Origin: Sphaerotilus natans
GTDB lineage: Bacteria > Pseudomonadota > Gammaproteobacteria > Burkholderiales > Burkholderiaceae_C
DNA length: 64,000 bases
Reading direction: 5' to 3'
Assembly (NCBI RefSeq): GCF_900156335.1
Contig: NZ_FTMZ01000021.1
Location: forward strand, 1 to 64,000
The notes beneath the pieces are model-generated. The model worked only from the letters and a program-made list of their open reading frames with translations, ran no database searches and was not told the origin of the DNA. A program made the translations under genes and the position numbers. Below are positions 24,991 to 34,766 of the stretch, in pieces; positions within the stretch are counted from its first letter, which is position 1, and each line of letters starts with the position of its first letter.

Positions 24991-25536
24991 TCAGGCGATA
25001 TCGGCGCAGTGCAGGCCGTATTGACCGCGCGCCTGGTCGGCGAAGAAGCGCTCCAGCGTCAGGCGCACCGTGCGGAAGGCGAGTTCGTCCCAGGGGATCT
25101 CGTCGTGGCGGAACAGCCGGGCCTCGATCGTTTCCGGGCCGGGGTCGAAGCGGGTGTCGAGCAGCCGGGCGCGGTAGAAGAAATGCACCTGGCCGACCCG
25201 CACCACGTTCAGCAGCGAGAACAGCTCCAGCAGCTCGATGCGGGCGCCGGCCTCCTCGTGCGTCTCGCGCAGCGCGCCCTCGGCGGCCGTCTCGCCCAGC
25301 TCCATGAAGCCGGCGGGCAGCGTCCAGAAGCCATGCCGGGGCTCGATGTTGCGTCGGCACAGCAGCACGCTGTCCTGCCAGAACGGCACGGTGCCGACGA
25401 CATTGAGTGGGTTCTCGTAGTGGATGGTCGCGCAGGCGGGGCAGGTGGCGCGTTCGCGGTTGTCGTCCGCAGGAATGCGGTAGTCGACCGGGGAGCCGCA
25501 TTCGCGGCAGTGCTTGATACGGCGCGGCAGGAGCAT
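24991..25536 (-). CDS. NUDIX hydrolase with N-terminal zinc ribbon
   Basis: About 181 residues. The N-terminus has a zinc ribbon (HCRECGSPV and CPACATIHYENP). The Nudix box GFMELGETAAEGALRETHEE followed by AGA is complete, with the GX5EX7REUXEEXG pattern for metal and pyrophosphate binding. Members hydrolyse nucleoside-diphosphate-linked compounds such as NAD(H), ADP-ribose or FAD; the substrate cannot be read here. The start at 25536 puts the zinc ribbon close to the N-terminus as in homologues; frames to 25566 and 25578 are open upstream without a good ribosome site. The gene diverges from maiA. Confidence 0.85.
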   Translation of the reverse strand: MLLPRRIKHCRECGSPVDYRIPADDNRERATCPACATIHYENPLNVVGTVPFWQDSVLLCRRNIEPRHGFWTLPAGFMELGETAAEGALRETHEEAGARIELLELFSLLNVVRVGQVHFFYRARLLDTRFDPGPETIEARLFRHDEIPWDELAFRTVRLTLERFFADQARGQYGLHCADIA

Positions 25537-25653
25537 CCGGCCAGTGTAGTGCGCCGTGCATGGCATGATCTGAAACAATGAACACGAACAACGAGGAGTC
25601 GTTCATGCCGCGGCGTGCCGCGCCGCTTCGCTGACCGAGGAGACCTGCAAGCC

Positions 25654-26295
25654 ATGGACCTGTACAGCTACTTCCGTTCCTCCGCATCCTTTCGCGTGCG
25701 CATCGCGCTGGCGCTCAAGGGCCTGCCCCACGACTATCACGGCGTGCATCTGGTGCGCAACGAGCAGCTCGACGCCCCCTATGCCGAGATCTCGCCGCAG
25801 CGCCTGGTGCCGCTGCTGAAGGACGGCGACGCGACGCTGTCGCAGTCGCTGGCCATCATCGAGTACCTCGACGAGGTCCATCCCGAGCCGGCGCTGCTGC
25901 CGCGCGATCCGCTCGGCCGCGCGCGGGTGCGCTCGCTGGCGCTGGACATCGCCTGCGAGATCCATCCGCTCAACAACCTGCGCGTGCTGCGCTACCTGGT
26001 CAAGGAGCTCGGCGCCAGCGAGGACGCCAAGAACGCCTGGTATCGCCACTGGGTCGAGAGCGGGCTGGAGGTGGTCGAGCGTCGTCTGGCGGCCGACGCC
26101 GCCACCGGCACCTTCTGCCATGGCGACACGCCGACGCTGGCCGACTGCGTGCTGGTGCCGCAGATCTTCAACGCGCAGCGCTTTCACTGCCGCCTCGATC
26201 ATGTGCCGACGGTGATGCGCGTCTTCGAGGCCTGCATGGCGCGGCCGGCCTTCCAGGCCGCCCAGCCCTCGTCCTGCCCCGATGCCGAGGCCTGA
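25654..26295 (+). CDS. maiA: Maleylacetoacetate isomerase (zeta-class GST)
   Basis: A 213-residue glutathione S-transferase-fold enzyme of the zeta class, expected to isomerise maleylacetoacetate (or maleylpyruvate) to the fumaryl form with glutathione. The signature SSASFRVRIALALKG at residues 7-21 has Ser10-type catalytic serines, though the usual SSCS cysteine is Ala. LVPLLKDGD and SQSLAIIEYLDE follow, with a GST C-terminal helical domain (TLADCVLVPQIFNAQRF). The ATG at 25654 follows GAGGAGA. Other tyrosine or gentisate catabolism genes are absent, so the physiological pathway is not shown. It overlaps pgeF by 14 bases. Confidence 0.88.
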   Translation: MDLYSYFRSSASFRVRIALALKGLPHDYHGVHLVRNEQLDAPYAEISPQRLVPLLKDGDATLSQSLAIIEYLDEVHPEPALLPRDPLGRARVRSLALDIACEIHPLNNLRVLRYLVKELGASEDAKNAWYRHWVESGLEVVERRLAADAATGTFCHGDTPTLADCVLVPQIFNAQRFHCRLDHVPTVMRVFEACMARPAFQAAQPSSCPDAEA

Positions 26296-27133
26296 GCCGG
26301 TGCTGCCTCGCGATGCGGCCTGGCCGGCCGACTGGCTGCGGCCGGTCTTCTCCAGCGCGCGGGTCGGCGCGGTGATGACCACCCGCGCCGGCGGCGTGAG
26401 CCAGGCGCCCTGGGACAGCCTGAACCTGCGCGACGAGGTGGGCGACGACCCGGCTGCGGTGCGCGAGAACCGCGCGCGGCTGCATGCGGCCATCGGCCGA
26501 TCGAGCGTGCTGCTGGCGCAGGTCCACGGCGCGGACGTCTGCACGCTGGAGGATCTGCCCCCTGGGGCCGAGCAGGCGCAGCCGGCCGAGCGCGTGCGCG
26601 CCGACGGCTGCGTGACCGCCACGTCGGCGCGCGCCTGCGAGATCCAGGTCGCCGACTGCCTGCCGGTGCTGTTCGCCGACCGGCAGGGGCGGGCGGTCGG
26701 CGCGGCCCATGCCGGCTGGCGCGGGCTGGCGGCGGGCGTGCTGGAGGCCACGCTGGCGCGGGTGTGCGCGCTGGCGGGCGCCGCGCCGGACGAGATCGAG
26801 TGCTGGCTCGGCCCCTGCATCGGCCCGACGCATTTCGAGGTCGGCCCGGAAGTGGTGGCGGCCTTTCTCGGCACGGGAGCGGGCGAGCGCAGTGCCTTCC
26901 ACCAGCCTTCGCCGGGCGGCCAGGGCCGCTCGATGCTGGATCTGGCCGCGCTGGGGCGGGCGCGTCTGCATCGCGCCGGGGTGGTGGCGCTGAGTGGCAA
27001 CGACAGCAGCCTGTCGTGGTGCACGCGCAACGATCCGACGCGTTATTTCTCCTATCGCCACCGTGCCTGCACCGGGCGCATGGCCGCGCTGGTCTGGATC
27101 GATCCGACGATCGCGCCCCAATCTGGGTGCTGA
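26282..27133 (+). CDS. pgeF: Peptidoglycan editing factor PgeF / purine nucleoside phosphorylase (YfiH family)
   Basis: A 283-residue member of the YfiH/laccase-domain (Cu-oxidase_4) family. Zinc-site residues are in QVHGADV, GRAVGAAHAGWRGLAAGV and WLGPCIGPTHFEVG, and the end holds GNDSSLSWCTRND with FSYRRHRACTG-like residues. Family members act on adenosine and inosine, and in E. coli also prevent misuse of L-Ser in peptidoglycan precursors. The start lies inside the end of maiA (14-base overlap), so translation is probably coupled. Confidence 0.88.
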   Translation: MPRPEPVLPRDAAWPADWLRPVFSSARVGAVMTTRAGGVSQAPWDSLNLRDEVGDDPAAVRENRARLHAAIGRSSVLLAQVHGADVCTLEDLPPGAEQAQPAERVRADGCVTATSARACEIQVADCLPVLFADRQGRAVGAAHAGWRGLAAGVLEATLARVCALAGAAPDEIECWLGPCIGPTHFEVGPEVVAAFLGTGAGERSAFHQPSPGGQGRSMLDLAALGRARLHRAGVVALSGNDSSLSWCTRNDPTRYFSYRHRACTGRMAALVWIDPTIAPQSGC

Positions 27134-27205
27134 TCCGATCATTCGTGTGGAATTGCCGTCTGGATGTTGCTGCAATCCGACTAAAAAAAGGTACGCCGCC
27201 GTGTC

Positions 27206-27502
27206 TTACGATTCTTTGCGCAGTGAATCGTTAGAACTTGTTTCGGGTTTTCCCGCGGTGCCGCGGGTTTCCATTTGATCTGCATCAAGCTCTTGGGCCT
27301 GTGCACGTTCGGCCTGTTCCTGCAGGTGGCGTGCCCGGCGCCGCATCGGTGTGCCCATCAGATACATGACGATCGACAGCGGCAGCGCGCCATAGAGCAG
27401 GAAGGTGAAGATCGCACCGAGTATGGTGCCCTGCGGGTGCATCGCCTCGGCGGCGGCCATCATCAAGCTGACATAAAGCCACGCGATCGCAATCAGGTAC
27501 AT
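27206..27502 (-). CDS. Small two-helix membrane protein, divergent from phaC
   Basis: A 98-residue protein of unknown function. ATG at 27502 follows AGGAAACCCCC. Two membrane segments are visible (MYLIAIAWLYVSLMMAAAEA, and about residues 28-49), then a basic turn TPMRRRARH and a charged, Gln/Glu-rich cytoplasmic tail. Products of this shape occur beside phaC in other Burkholderiales, but no role is known to me. It shares a 93-base divergent region with phaC and so may respond to the same signals. Confidence 0.75.
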   Translation of the reverse strand: MYLIAIAWLYVSLMMAAAEAMHPQGTILGAIFTFLLYGALPLSIVMYLMGTPMRRRARHLQEQAERAQAQELDADQMETRGTAGKPETSSNDSLRKES

Positions 27503-27595
27503 GGGGGTTTCCTGTGGTCCCGGAGAAAGGGTTCTGTATGAAATGGCCGTGCATAATGCCTCTGAACGCAGATACCGTGCCTTCGGAGGAGATGA

Positions 27596-29302
27596 ATGAA
27601 CCCTTTCGACCCGTCGACGTTCAACCTGCCTGACCTGTCCGCCTTCGGCCGGACCGGCGAGAAGCTGCAGGGCATGGGCCAGAGTGTCGGCGAGAACCTG
27701 CTCACGCTCTCGCGCATGCAGATCCCGCCGCAGGAGCTGGCGCGCATCCAGGGTGAATACCTGAAGGAAGCCGCCGAGCTCTGGAATGCCGGGCTGCAGT
27801 CCGGCGGCAAGGTCAGCCTGCCCAAGGACCGCCGCTTTTCCACCGCCGAGTGGACCGACAATCCGGCCTCCGGTTTTGCGGCCGCCAGCTATCTGCTCAA
27901 CGCCCGCACGCTGATGCAATTGGCCGAGGCGGTGCAGGGGGACGAGAAAACCCGTACCCGCATCCGCTTCGCGGTCCAGCAATGGATCGACGCCAGCGCC
28001 CCGTCCAATTATCTGGCGCTCAATCCCGAGGCGCAGAAGAAGGCGCTGGAAACCCGCGGCGAGAGCATCGCCCAGGGCGTGCAGCAGCTGGTCAACGACA
28101 TCCGCCAGGGCCATGTCTCGCAGACCGACGAGTCGGTCTTCGAGGTCGGCCGCAACGTCGCCACCAGCGAGGGTGCGGTCGTGTTCGAGAACGAGCTGTT
28201 CCAGCTCATCGAGTACAAGCCGCTGACCGCGCAGGTGCACGAGCGCCCGATGCTGTTCGTGCCGCCGTGCATCAACAAGTACTACATCCTCGACCTGCAG
28301 CCGGACAACTCCGTCATCCGCTACACCGTCGAGCAGGGCCACCGCCTCTTTGTCGTCAGCTGGCGCAACCCCGGCGACGACATGGCCGCGTTCACCTGGG
28401 ACGACTACATCGAGAAGGCGGTCATCCAGGCCATCCGCGTGGTCCAGGAGATCGGCGGCAGCGACACGATCGACACGCTGGGCTTCTGCGTCGGCGGCAC
28501 CATCCTGACGACCGCGCTGGCGGTGCTGGCCGCGCGCGGCGAGCAGCCGGCGGCCAGCGTCACGCTGCTGACCACGCTGCTGGACTTCAGCAACACCGGC
28601 ATTCTCGACATCTTCGTCGACGAGACCTCGGTGCGGCTGCGCGAGATGACCATCGGCACGGACGCGCCGCAGGGCCCGGGCATGCTGCGCGGCAAGGAGC
28701 TGGCGGCCACCTTCAGCTTCCTGCGCCCGAATGATCTGGTCTGGAACTATGTGGTCGGCAACTACCTGAAGGGCGAGACGCCGCCGCCGTTCGACCTGCT
28801 GTACTGGAACTCCGACAGCACCAACCTGCCGGGCAACATGTACTGCTGGTACCTGCGCCACACCTACCTCGAGGACAAGCTCAAGGTGCCGGGCGCGCTG
28901 ACCGTCTGCGGCGAGAAGGTCGACATCGGCAAGATCGAGGCGCCGGTCTATCTCTACGCCTCGCGCGAGGACCACATCGTGCCGTGGGACGCTGCCTACC
29001 AGAGCACGAAGCTGTTCAAGGGCCCGCGGCGCTTCGTGCTGGGTGCTTCCGGTCACATCGCCGGCGTGGTCAATCCGCCGGCCAAGAAGAAGCGCAACTT
29101 CTGGACGAACGACGAACTGCCGGCCTCGGCCGACGACTGGCTGACCGGCGCCACCTCGGTGCCGGGCAGCTGGTGGCCGGACTGGGCCGACTGGCTGGCG
29201 CAGCACGCCGGCAAGAAGAAGGCCGCGCCGAAGGCCTATGGCAACCGCCAGCACAAGGTCATCGAGCCGGCTCCGGGGCGCTACGTCAAGCAGAAGGTCT
29301 GA
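27596..29302 (+). CDS. phaC: Class I poly(3-hydroxyalkanoate) synthase
   Basis: A 568-residue polymerase that joins (R)-3-hydroxybutyryl-CoA units into polyhydroxybutyrate at the granule surface. The lipase-like box GFCVGGT places the nucleophile at Cys298. The acid is in [11 protein letters not shown] and the general base in [14 protein letters not shown]. The N-terminal helical region and length fit class I enzymes such as Cupriavidus PhaC. A strong GGAGGAG ribosome site precedes ATG 27596, and CATAAT at 27552 is a possible -10. It is first in phaC-phaA-phaB, a complete short-chain PHB pathway. Confidence 0.97.
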   Translation: MNPFDPSTFNLPDLSAFGRTGEKLQGMGQSVGENLLTLSRMQIPPQELARIQGEYLKEAAELWNAGLQSGGKVSLPKDRRFSTAEWTDNPASGFAAASYLLNARTLMQLAEAVQGDEKTRTRIRFAVQQWIDASAPSNYLALNPEAQKKALETRGESIAQGVQQLVNDIRQGHVSQTDESVFEVGRNVATSEGAVVFENELFQLIEYKPLTAQVHERPMLFVPPCINKYYILDLQPDNSVIRYTVEQGHRLFVVSWRNPGDDMAAFTWDDYIEKAVIQAIRVVQEIGGSDTIDTLGFCVGGTILTTALAVLAARGEQPAASVTLLTTLLDFSNTGILDIFVDETSVRLREMTIGTDAPQGPGMLRGKELAATFSFLRPNDLVWNYVVGNYLKGETPPPFDLLYWNSDSTNLPGNMYCWYLRHTYLEDKLKVPGALTVCGEKVDIGKIEAPVYLYASREDHIVPWDAAYQSTKLFKGPRRFVLGASGHIAGVVNPPAKKKRNFWTNDELPASADDWLTGATSVPGSWWPDWADWLAQHAGKKKAAPKAYGNRQHKVIEPAPGRYVKQKV

Positions 29303-29373
29303 CGACGCGGCGTGCCCGTCTTTCAACCGCGGTCCGCAAAGGACCCACTGGACACTGAATCAGGAGAAAACGC

Positions 29374-30552
29374 ATGACCGACATCGTGATCGTTGCAGCG
29401 GCACGTACCGCCGTGGGCAAGTTCGGAGGCACGCTGGCCAAGACCGCGGCGCCCGAGCTGGGCGCCACGGTCATCCGCTCGCTGCTGCAGCGCACGGGCC
29501 TGTCCGGCGAGCAGATCGGCGAAGTCATTCTTGGCCAGGTGCTGACCGCCGGCTCGGGCCAGAACCCGGCCCGCCAGTCCGTCATCAAGTCCGGTCTGCC
29601 GCAGGGCGTTCCGGCGATGACCATCAACAAGGTCTGCGGCTCGGGCCTGAAGGCGGTGATGCTGGGCGCCCAGGCCATCCGTGACGGCGACTCCGAGATC
29701 ATCATCGCCGGCGGCCAGGAGAACATGAGCGCCAGCCCGCACGTGCTGCCCGCCTCGCGCGACGGCCAGCGCATGGGCGACTGGAAGCTGGTCGACACCA
29801 TGATCAACGACGGCCTGTGGGACGTGTACAACCAGTACCACATGGGCATCACCGCCGAGAACGTCGCCAAGAAGTACGGCATCACCCGCGAGATGCAGGA
29901 CGCGCTGGCGCTGGCCTCGCAGCAGAAGGCTGCGGCCGCCCAGGACGCCGGCCGCTTCGACGACGAGATCGTGCCGGTCTCGATCCCGCAGAAGAAGGGC
30001 GACCCGGTCGTCTTCTCGAAGGACGAGTTCATCAACCGCAAGACCAGTCTGGACGTGCTGGCGGGTCTGCGTCCGGCCTTCGACAAGGCCGGCTCGGTCA
30101 CCGCGGGCAACGCCTCGGGCATCAACGACGGCGCCGCTGCCGTGATGCTGATGTCGGCCGCCAAGGCCGAGGCGCTGGGCCTGAAGCCGATGGCGCGCAT
30201 CGCCTCCTACGCCAGCGCCGGCCTGGATCCGGCCTTCATGGGCATGGGCCCGGTGCCGGCGGCTCGCCGCGCCCTGGAGCGCGCGGGCTGGTCCGCCGCC
30301 GACCTCGACCTGCTCGAGATCAACGAGGCCTTCGCGGCCCAGGCCTGCGCGGTCCACCAGGAAATGGGCTGGGACCTGTCGAAGGTCAACGTCAACGGCG
30401 GCGCGATCGCCATCGGTCACCCGATCGGCGCCTCCGGCTGCCGCATCCTGGTCACGCTGCTGCACGAGATGCAGCGCCGTGACGCGAAGAAGGGCATCGC
30501 CTCGCTGTGCATCGGCGGCGGCATGGGTGTCGCGCTGACGGTCGAGCGCTGA
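29374..30552 (+). CDS. phaA: Acetyl-CoA acetyltransferase (beta-ketothiolase)
   Basis: A 392-residue biosynthetic thiolase that condenses two acetyl-CoA to acetoacetyl-CoA. The acyl-carrying cysteine is Cys88 in [11 protein letters not shown]; the NEAFAAQA motif, the base histidine in [14 protein letters not shown] and the second cysteine in CIGGGMG are all intact. CAGGAGAAA precedes the start. It lies between phaC and phaB and supplies the PHB pathway, though it can also serve in the reverse direction. Confidence 0.97.
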   Translation: MTDIVIVAAARTAVGKFGGTLAKTAAPELGATVIRSLLQRTGLSGEQIGEVILGQVLTAGSGQNPARQSVIKSGLPQGVPAMTINKVCGSGLKAVMLGAQAIRDGDSEIIIAGGQENMSASPHVLPASRDGQRMGDWKLVDTMINDGLWDVYNQYHMGITAENVAKKYGITREMQDALALASQQKAAAAQDAGRFDDEIVPVSIPQKKGDPVVFSKDEFINRKTSLDVLAGLRPAFDKAGSVTAGNASGINDGAAAVMLMSAAKAEALGLKPMARIASYASAGLDPAFMGMGPVPAARRALERAGWSAADLDLLEINEAFAAQACAVHQEMGWDLSKVNVNGGAIAIGHPIGASGCRILVTLLHEMQRRDAKKGIASLCIGGGMGVALTVER

Positions 30553-30632
30553 TTTCCCTTTCGGTCCCTTTCGCGAGCCTTCACTCGTCTGCGCTCGCTG
30601 TGAGCGCAGACCCATCACAAGGAGAGACAGAC

Positions 30633-31370
30633 ATGGCACAGAAAATCGCATACGTCACCGGCGGCATGGGTGGCATCGGCACCTCGATCTGCCGTCGTCT
30701 GCACAAGGACGGCTTCAAGGTCATCGCCGGCTGCGGCCCGACCCGTGACTTCCAGAAGTGGCTCGACGAGCAGGCTGCGGCCGGCTACACCTTCTACGCC
30801 TCGGTCGGCAACGTCGCCGAGTGGGACTCGACCGTCGAGGCCTTCGCCAAGGCCAAGGCCGAGCACGGCCCGATCGACGTGCTGGTCAACAACGCCGGCA
30901 TCACCAAGGACCGCATGTTCCTGAAGATGACCCGCGAGGACTGGGACGCGGTCATCAGCACCAACCTGACCTCGATGTTCAACGTCACCAAGCAGGTGGT
31001 CGGCGACATGGTCGAGCGCGGTTTCGGTCGCATCATCCAGATCTCGTCGGTCAACGGCGAGAAGGGCCAGGCCGGTCAGACCAACTACTCGGCCGCCAAG
31101 GCCGGCATGCACGGCTTCACGATGGCGCTGGCGCAGGAACTCGCCGCCAAGGGCGTGACCGTCAACACCGTCAGCCCGGGCTACATCGGCACCGACATGG
31201 TCCGCGCGATCCGTCCGGACGTGCTCGACAAGATCATCGCCACCATTCCGGTCAAGCGTCTGGGCACGCCGGAGGAGATCGGCTCGATCGTCGCCTGGCT
31301 GGCAGGCGAGGATTCCGGCTTCACCACCGGCGCGGACTTCTCGTGCAACGGCGGCCTGCACATGGGCTGA
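30633..31370 (+). CDS. phaB: Acetoacetyl-CoA reductase
   Basis: A 245-residue short-chain dehydrogenase that reduces acetoacetyl-CoA to (R)-3-hydroxybutyryl-CoA with NADPH. It shows the cofactor motif TGGMGGIG at residues 9-16, NNAG, the catalytic Ser in QISSVNGEKGQ and YSAAK, and ends in CNGGLHMG as PhaB proteins do. ATG 30633 follows AAGGAGAGACA. A strong terminator lies just after it, so it closes the phaCAB operon. Confidence 0.97.
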   Translation: MAQKIAYVTGGMGGIGTSICRRLHKDGFKVIAGCGPTRDFQKWLDEQAAAGYTFYASVGNVAEWDSTVEAFAKAKAEHGPIDVLVNNAGITKDRMFLKMTREDWDAVISTNLTSMFNVTKQVVGDMVERGFGRIIQISSVNGEKGQAGQTNYSAAKAGMHGFTMALAQELAAKGVTVNTVSPGYIGTDMVRAIRPDVLDKIIATIPVKRLGTPEEIGSIVAWLAGEDSGFTTGADFSCNGGLHMG

Positions 31371-31401
31371 TGCCTCGCTGGCGGTGACGCCTGCGACTCC
31401 G

Positions 31402-31430
31402 AGGGCCGGCCTTGCCGGCCCTTTTGCTTT
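31402..31430 (+). terminator. Terminator of phaCAB
   Basis: AGGGCCGGC-CTT-GCCGGCCCT makes a 9-bp GC-rich stem with a 3-base loop followed by a T-rich run (TTTGCTTTT). It lies 31 bases beyond the phaB stop. Confidence 0.9.
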
Positions 31431-31450
31431 TCCTCCGGGCCGTGCCTGGG

Positions 31451-31837
31451 TCACTGCACCGCGATCAGCGCGTCCAGCGCGGCGCAGACCTCGCGCATGC
31501 TGCCGCTGATGCGCACCCGACGCGGGTCCTGGGGATCGATCTGAAGATGGAGGCGTTCGTCTGCGGCATCGGGAAGCCGGCGGGGGAAGGCCTGGCGCGC
31601 CGAGGTCGGCATGCTGCGCGAGAGCACGATACCCGGCGCAGACGCGGGCCGCCGCGGCACGATGGGCGATGCCGGCGAGAGGGGTGAGAGGGGTGAGAGC
31701 GAGGGCCGGGGCAGTGGCCGGTCGGACATCGCCGCGACTGCGGCCAGATCGAGATCGGGTGCGAAGTCCGCTGCGAGATTCGGCGACAGTATCGGGCGCG
31801 GAGCGCGGCGCAGCCAGCGGGCGAGCATCGGAAACAT
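31451..31837 (-). CDS. Hypothetical protein with Ser/Pro-rich centre
   Basis: A 128-residue protein that I do not recognise. ATG 31837 follows GGGAGGTTCC, a good ribosome site. The N-terminus is short and basic (MFPMLARWLRRAP). A low-complexity centre contains SLSPLSPLSP, encoded by a short tandem DNA repeat near 31680-31705. The C-terminal 40 residues look folded and regular (LHLQIDPQDPRRVRISGSMREV), possibly a small beta-alpha unit. There is no signal peptide or membrane segment. It lies 152 bases downstream of lexA on the same strand and ends near the pha terminator. Confidence 0.6.
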   Translation of the reverse strand: MFPMLARWLRRAPRPILSPNLAADFAPDLDLAAVAAMSDRPLPRPSLSPLSPLSPASPIVPRRPASAPGIVLSRSMPTSARQAFPRRLPDAADERLHLQIDPQDPRRVRISGSMREVCAALDALIAVQ

Positions 31838-31989
31838 CGGAACCTCCCGGATCTTGAGGGTACCGGTGCAGGCGAGCATCAGCCCGCCCGGCCGGAGGGG
31901 CCGCATGGCGCGACAGGCGACCCGCGAGTCCGGGTCGGGACGAGAGGCAAGGGCGGCCGACGCTCCGCGAGCGGTGTGGCCGCCGGCCG

Positions 31990-32664
31990 CTACAGCATCG
32001 GGCTGTTGCGGATCAGGCCGACGGCCAGGCCTTCGATGCAGAAGTCCGGATCATCCGGCTGCACATGAATGACGGGAAAGTCCGGGTTTTCCGGATGCAG
32101 TTCGATGCCGCCGGTCGGGCTGTGGCGCAGTCGCTTGACGGTGACCTCGTCCCCCAGCCGAGCGACGACGATCTGCCCGACCTGCGCCCGGGCACCGCGC
32201 TGCACCGCCAGCAGGTCGCCGTCGAGAATGCCGGCGTCACGCATGCTCATGCCGCGCACCTTCAGCAGGTAGTCGGGGCGGCGGGTGAAAAGATGCGGCT
32301 CGATCGCGTAGCTGCGTTCGATGTGTTCCTGCGCCAGGATCGGGCTGCCGGCGGCGACCCGGCCGACCAGCGGCACGCTCATCGTGTCGGGCGAAGGGGG
32401 TTCGGCGCTGTCGGCCGTGCCCGACCTCAGGCTGCGCAATATGTCAGACTTCAGCCGGATGCCTCGCGAGGTGCCGCCGACCAGCTCGATCACGCCCTTG
32501 CGGGCCAGCGCACGCAAGTGCTCCTCGGCGGCGTTGTGCGAGCGGAAGCCGAATTCGGTGGCGATCTCGGCCCGCGTGGGCGGCGCGCCGGTCGTCTCGA
32601 TCGTGCGCAGGATCAGCGCCATGATGTCCTGCTGGCGCGGGGTGAGTTTCGGGCTCGCATCCAT
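31990..32664 (-). CDS. lexA: LexA SOS repressor
   Basis: A 224-residue repressor-protease. The N-terminal winged helix ([35 protein letters not shown]) binds SOS boxes. The C-terminal S24 domain has the self-cleavage bond Ala105-Gly106 (GRVAAGSPI), catalytic Ser140 in GMSM and Lys177 in VTVKRL. RecA filaments trigger cleavage after DNA damage. ATG 32664 follows AAGGACA. Two CTGT-N8-CCAG elements lie just upstream and probably mediate autoregulation. The gene diverges from the asparaginase gene, sharing a 61-base promoter region. Confidence 0.97.
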   Translation of the reverse strand: MDASPKLTPRQQDIMALILRTIETTGAPPTRAEIATEFGFRSHNAAEEHLRALARKGVIELVGGTSRGIRLKSDILRSLRSGTADSAEPPSPDTMSVPLVGRVAAGSPILAQEHIERSYAIEPHLFTRRPDYLLKVRGMSMRDAGILDGDLLAVQRGARAQVGQIVVARLGDEVTVKRLRHSPTGGIELHPENPDFPVIHVQPDDPDFCIEGLAVGLIRNSPML

Positions 32665-32679
32665 CGGGTGTCCTTGGGG

Positions 32680-32695
32680 CTGTTCAGATATCCAG
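32680..32695 (-). promoter_or_regulatory. SOS-like box 1
   Basis: CTGTTCAGATATCCAG matches the LexA pattern CTGT-N8-ACAG except for one base in the right half. It lies 15 bases upstream of the lexA start codon, inside the expected 5' untranslated or core promoter region. Confidence 0.6.
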
Positions 32696-32705
32696 TATCC
32701 AGTGA

Positions 32706-32721
32706 CTGTATTTTTATCCAG
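32706..32721 (-). promoter_or_regulatory. SOS-like box 2
   Basis: CTGTATTTTTATCCAG matches CTGT-N8-ACAG with the same single deviation as box 1 and an AT-rich centre typical of strong boxes. The two boxes start 26 bases apart. It ends 4 bases before the asparaginase start codon, so LexA bound here could affect both genes. Confidence 0.7.
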
Positions 32722-32725
32722 TTCA

Positions 32726-33718
<993 letters not shown>

Positions 33719-33760
33719 GGTCCGGCCGCCGCCTCGGATCAGATCGGGATCAGACCGGGA

Positions 33761-34186
33761 TCAGACCAGGTTCAGCGTCACGTCGATGTTGCCGCGGGTC
33801 GCGTTCGAGTAGGGGCAGACGATGTGGGCGGCCTGCACCACCTCGTCGGCGAGCGCGCGCTCGACGCCGGGCACATGGATGTTGAGCGTCACCTGGATGC
33901 CGAAGCCGTTCGGGATCGGGCCGATGCCGACGGCCGAGTCGATCTTCAGGCCGGCCGGCAGCGCGATCTTCTTCTGGCCGGCGACGAACTTCATCGCGCC
34001 CATGAAGCAGGCGGCGTAGCCGGCGGCGAAGAGCTGCTCGGGATTGGTGCCGGCGCCGTCGTCGCCGCCCAGGCCCTTGGGCACCGAGAGCTTGACGTTC
34101 AGGCGGCCGTCGTCGCTGGTGGCGGCGCCGTCGCGGCCGCCGGTGGCGGTGGCATGGGCGGTGTAGAGGACGTGCTGCAGGGACAT
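33761..34186 (-). CDS. ohr: Organic hydroperoxide resistance protein Ohr
   Basis: A 141-residue OsmC/Ohr thiol peroxidase that reduces organic hydroperoxides. The reactive pair is Cys60 (AAGYAACFMGA) and Cys124 (HIVCPYSNATRGN). The N-terminal YTAHATATGGRDG and GTNPEQLFAAGY motifs are also conserved. AAAGGAAAG precedes ATG 34186. It lies 11 bases after the ohrR stop, so the two form an operon with repressor first. Confidence 0.95.
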   Translation of the reverse strand: MSLQHVLYTAHATATGGRDGAATSDDGRLNVKLSVPKGLGGDDGAGTNPEQLFAAGYAACFMGAMKFVAGQKKIALPAGLKIDSAVGIGPIPNGFGIQVTLNIHVPGVERALADEVVQAAHIVCPYSNATRGNIDVTLNLV

Positions 34187-34197
34187 GGTCTTTCCTT

Positions 34198-34674
34198 TCA
34201 GGGGGTGGGGGGAGAATCGATGAGGGCGGCACGCAGCCGGGCGAGCTCGCCGCGCAGCGCGGCCAGTTCGTCGAGCGAGCAGCCGGTGGAGGCGGCGATC
34301 TGGCGCGGAATCTCGCCCGCGCGGACCTTCAGCGCCTGGCCGGCGGCGCTCAGCACGACCGTGACCCGGCGCTCGTCGTCGCGGCTGCGGCGGCGTTCGA
34401 GCAGGCCGGCGTCCTCGAGCCGGCGCAGCAGCGGCGTCAGCGTGCCGGAGTCGAGCGAAAGCCGCTCGCCGAGTTCGCCGACACCCTGGCCGTCGCGCTC
34501 CCACAGCACCAGCATCACCAGGTACTGCGGATAGGTCAGGCCGAGCGCGTCGAGCAGCGGGCGATAGCGCTTCGTCATCGCCAGCGAGGCCGAATACAGC
34601 GCAAAGCACAGCTGCTGGTCCAGGGCCAGCCAGGCGTCTGTCGGGAGGGGGGCGTCTGCGGAGCCGGAATTCAT
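34198..34674 (-). CDS. ohrR: OhrR peroxide-sensing MarR repressor
   Basis: A 158-residue winged-helix repressor. The peroxide-sensing cysteine is Cys23 in DQQLCFALYSAS. The DNA-binding region follows (LTYPQYLVMLVLWE; LGERLSLDSGTLTPLLRRLE; RSRDDERRVTVVLS). Oxidation of Cys23 by organic peroxides should release ohrR-ohr. ATG 34674 is chosen; a GTG three codons earlier is in frame. A perfect palindrome lies 17 bases upstream. Confidence 0.93.
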   Translation of the reverse strand: MNSGSADAPLPTDAWLALDQQLCFALYSASLAMTKRYRPLLDALGLTYPQYLVMLVLWERDGQGVGELGERLSLDSGTLTPLLRRLEDAGLLERRRSRDDERRVTVVLSAAGQALKVRAGEIPRQIAASTGCSLDELAALRGELARLRAALIDSPPTP

Positions 34675-34690
34675 GATGCACACAGTCTAG

Positions 34691-34700
34691 TTGTGCACAA
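34691..34700 (-). promoter_or_regulatory. Candidate OhrR operator
   Basis: TTGTGCACAA is a perfect 10-base palindrome immediately upstream of ohrR, flanked by TAG and TTGAAT. MarR/OhrR proteins bind such AT-flanked palindromes over their own promoter. Inferred from position and symmetry. Confidence 0.55.
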
Positions 34701-34766
34701 TTGAATGGGTGGCCCAAGCGCAACAGCCCCTGTGTCCGACAGGGTCGGAGCCGGCCCGGCCGGCGA

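Noticed and set aside
27206-29326. 706-residue protein on the minus strand across phaC
   Set aside because: Only its last 98 residues, from ATG 27502 with a ribosome site, look like a real protein; the rest is the shadow of phaC.
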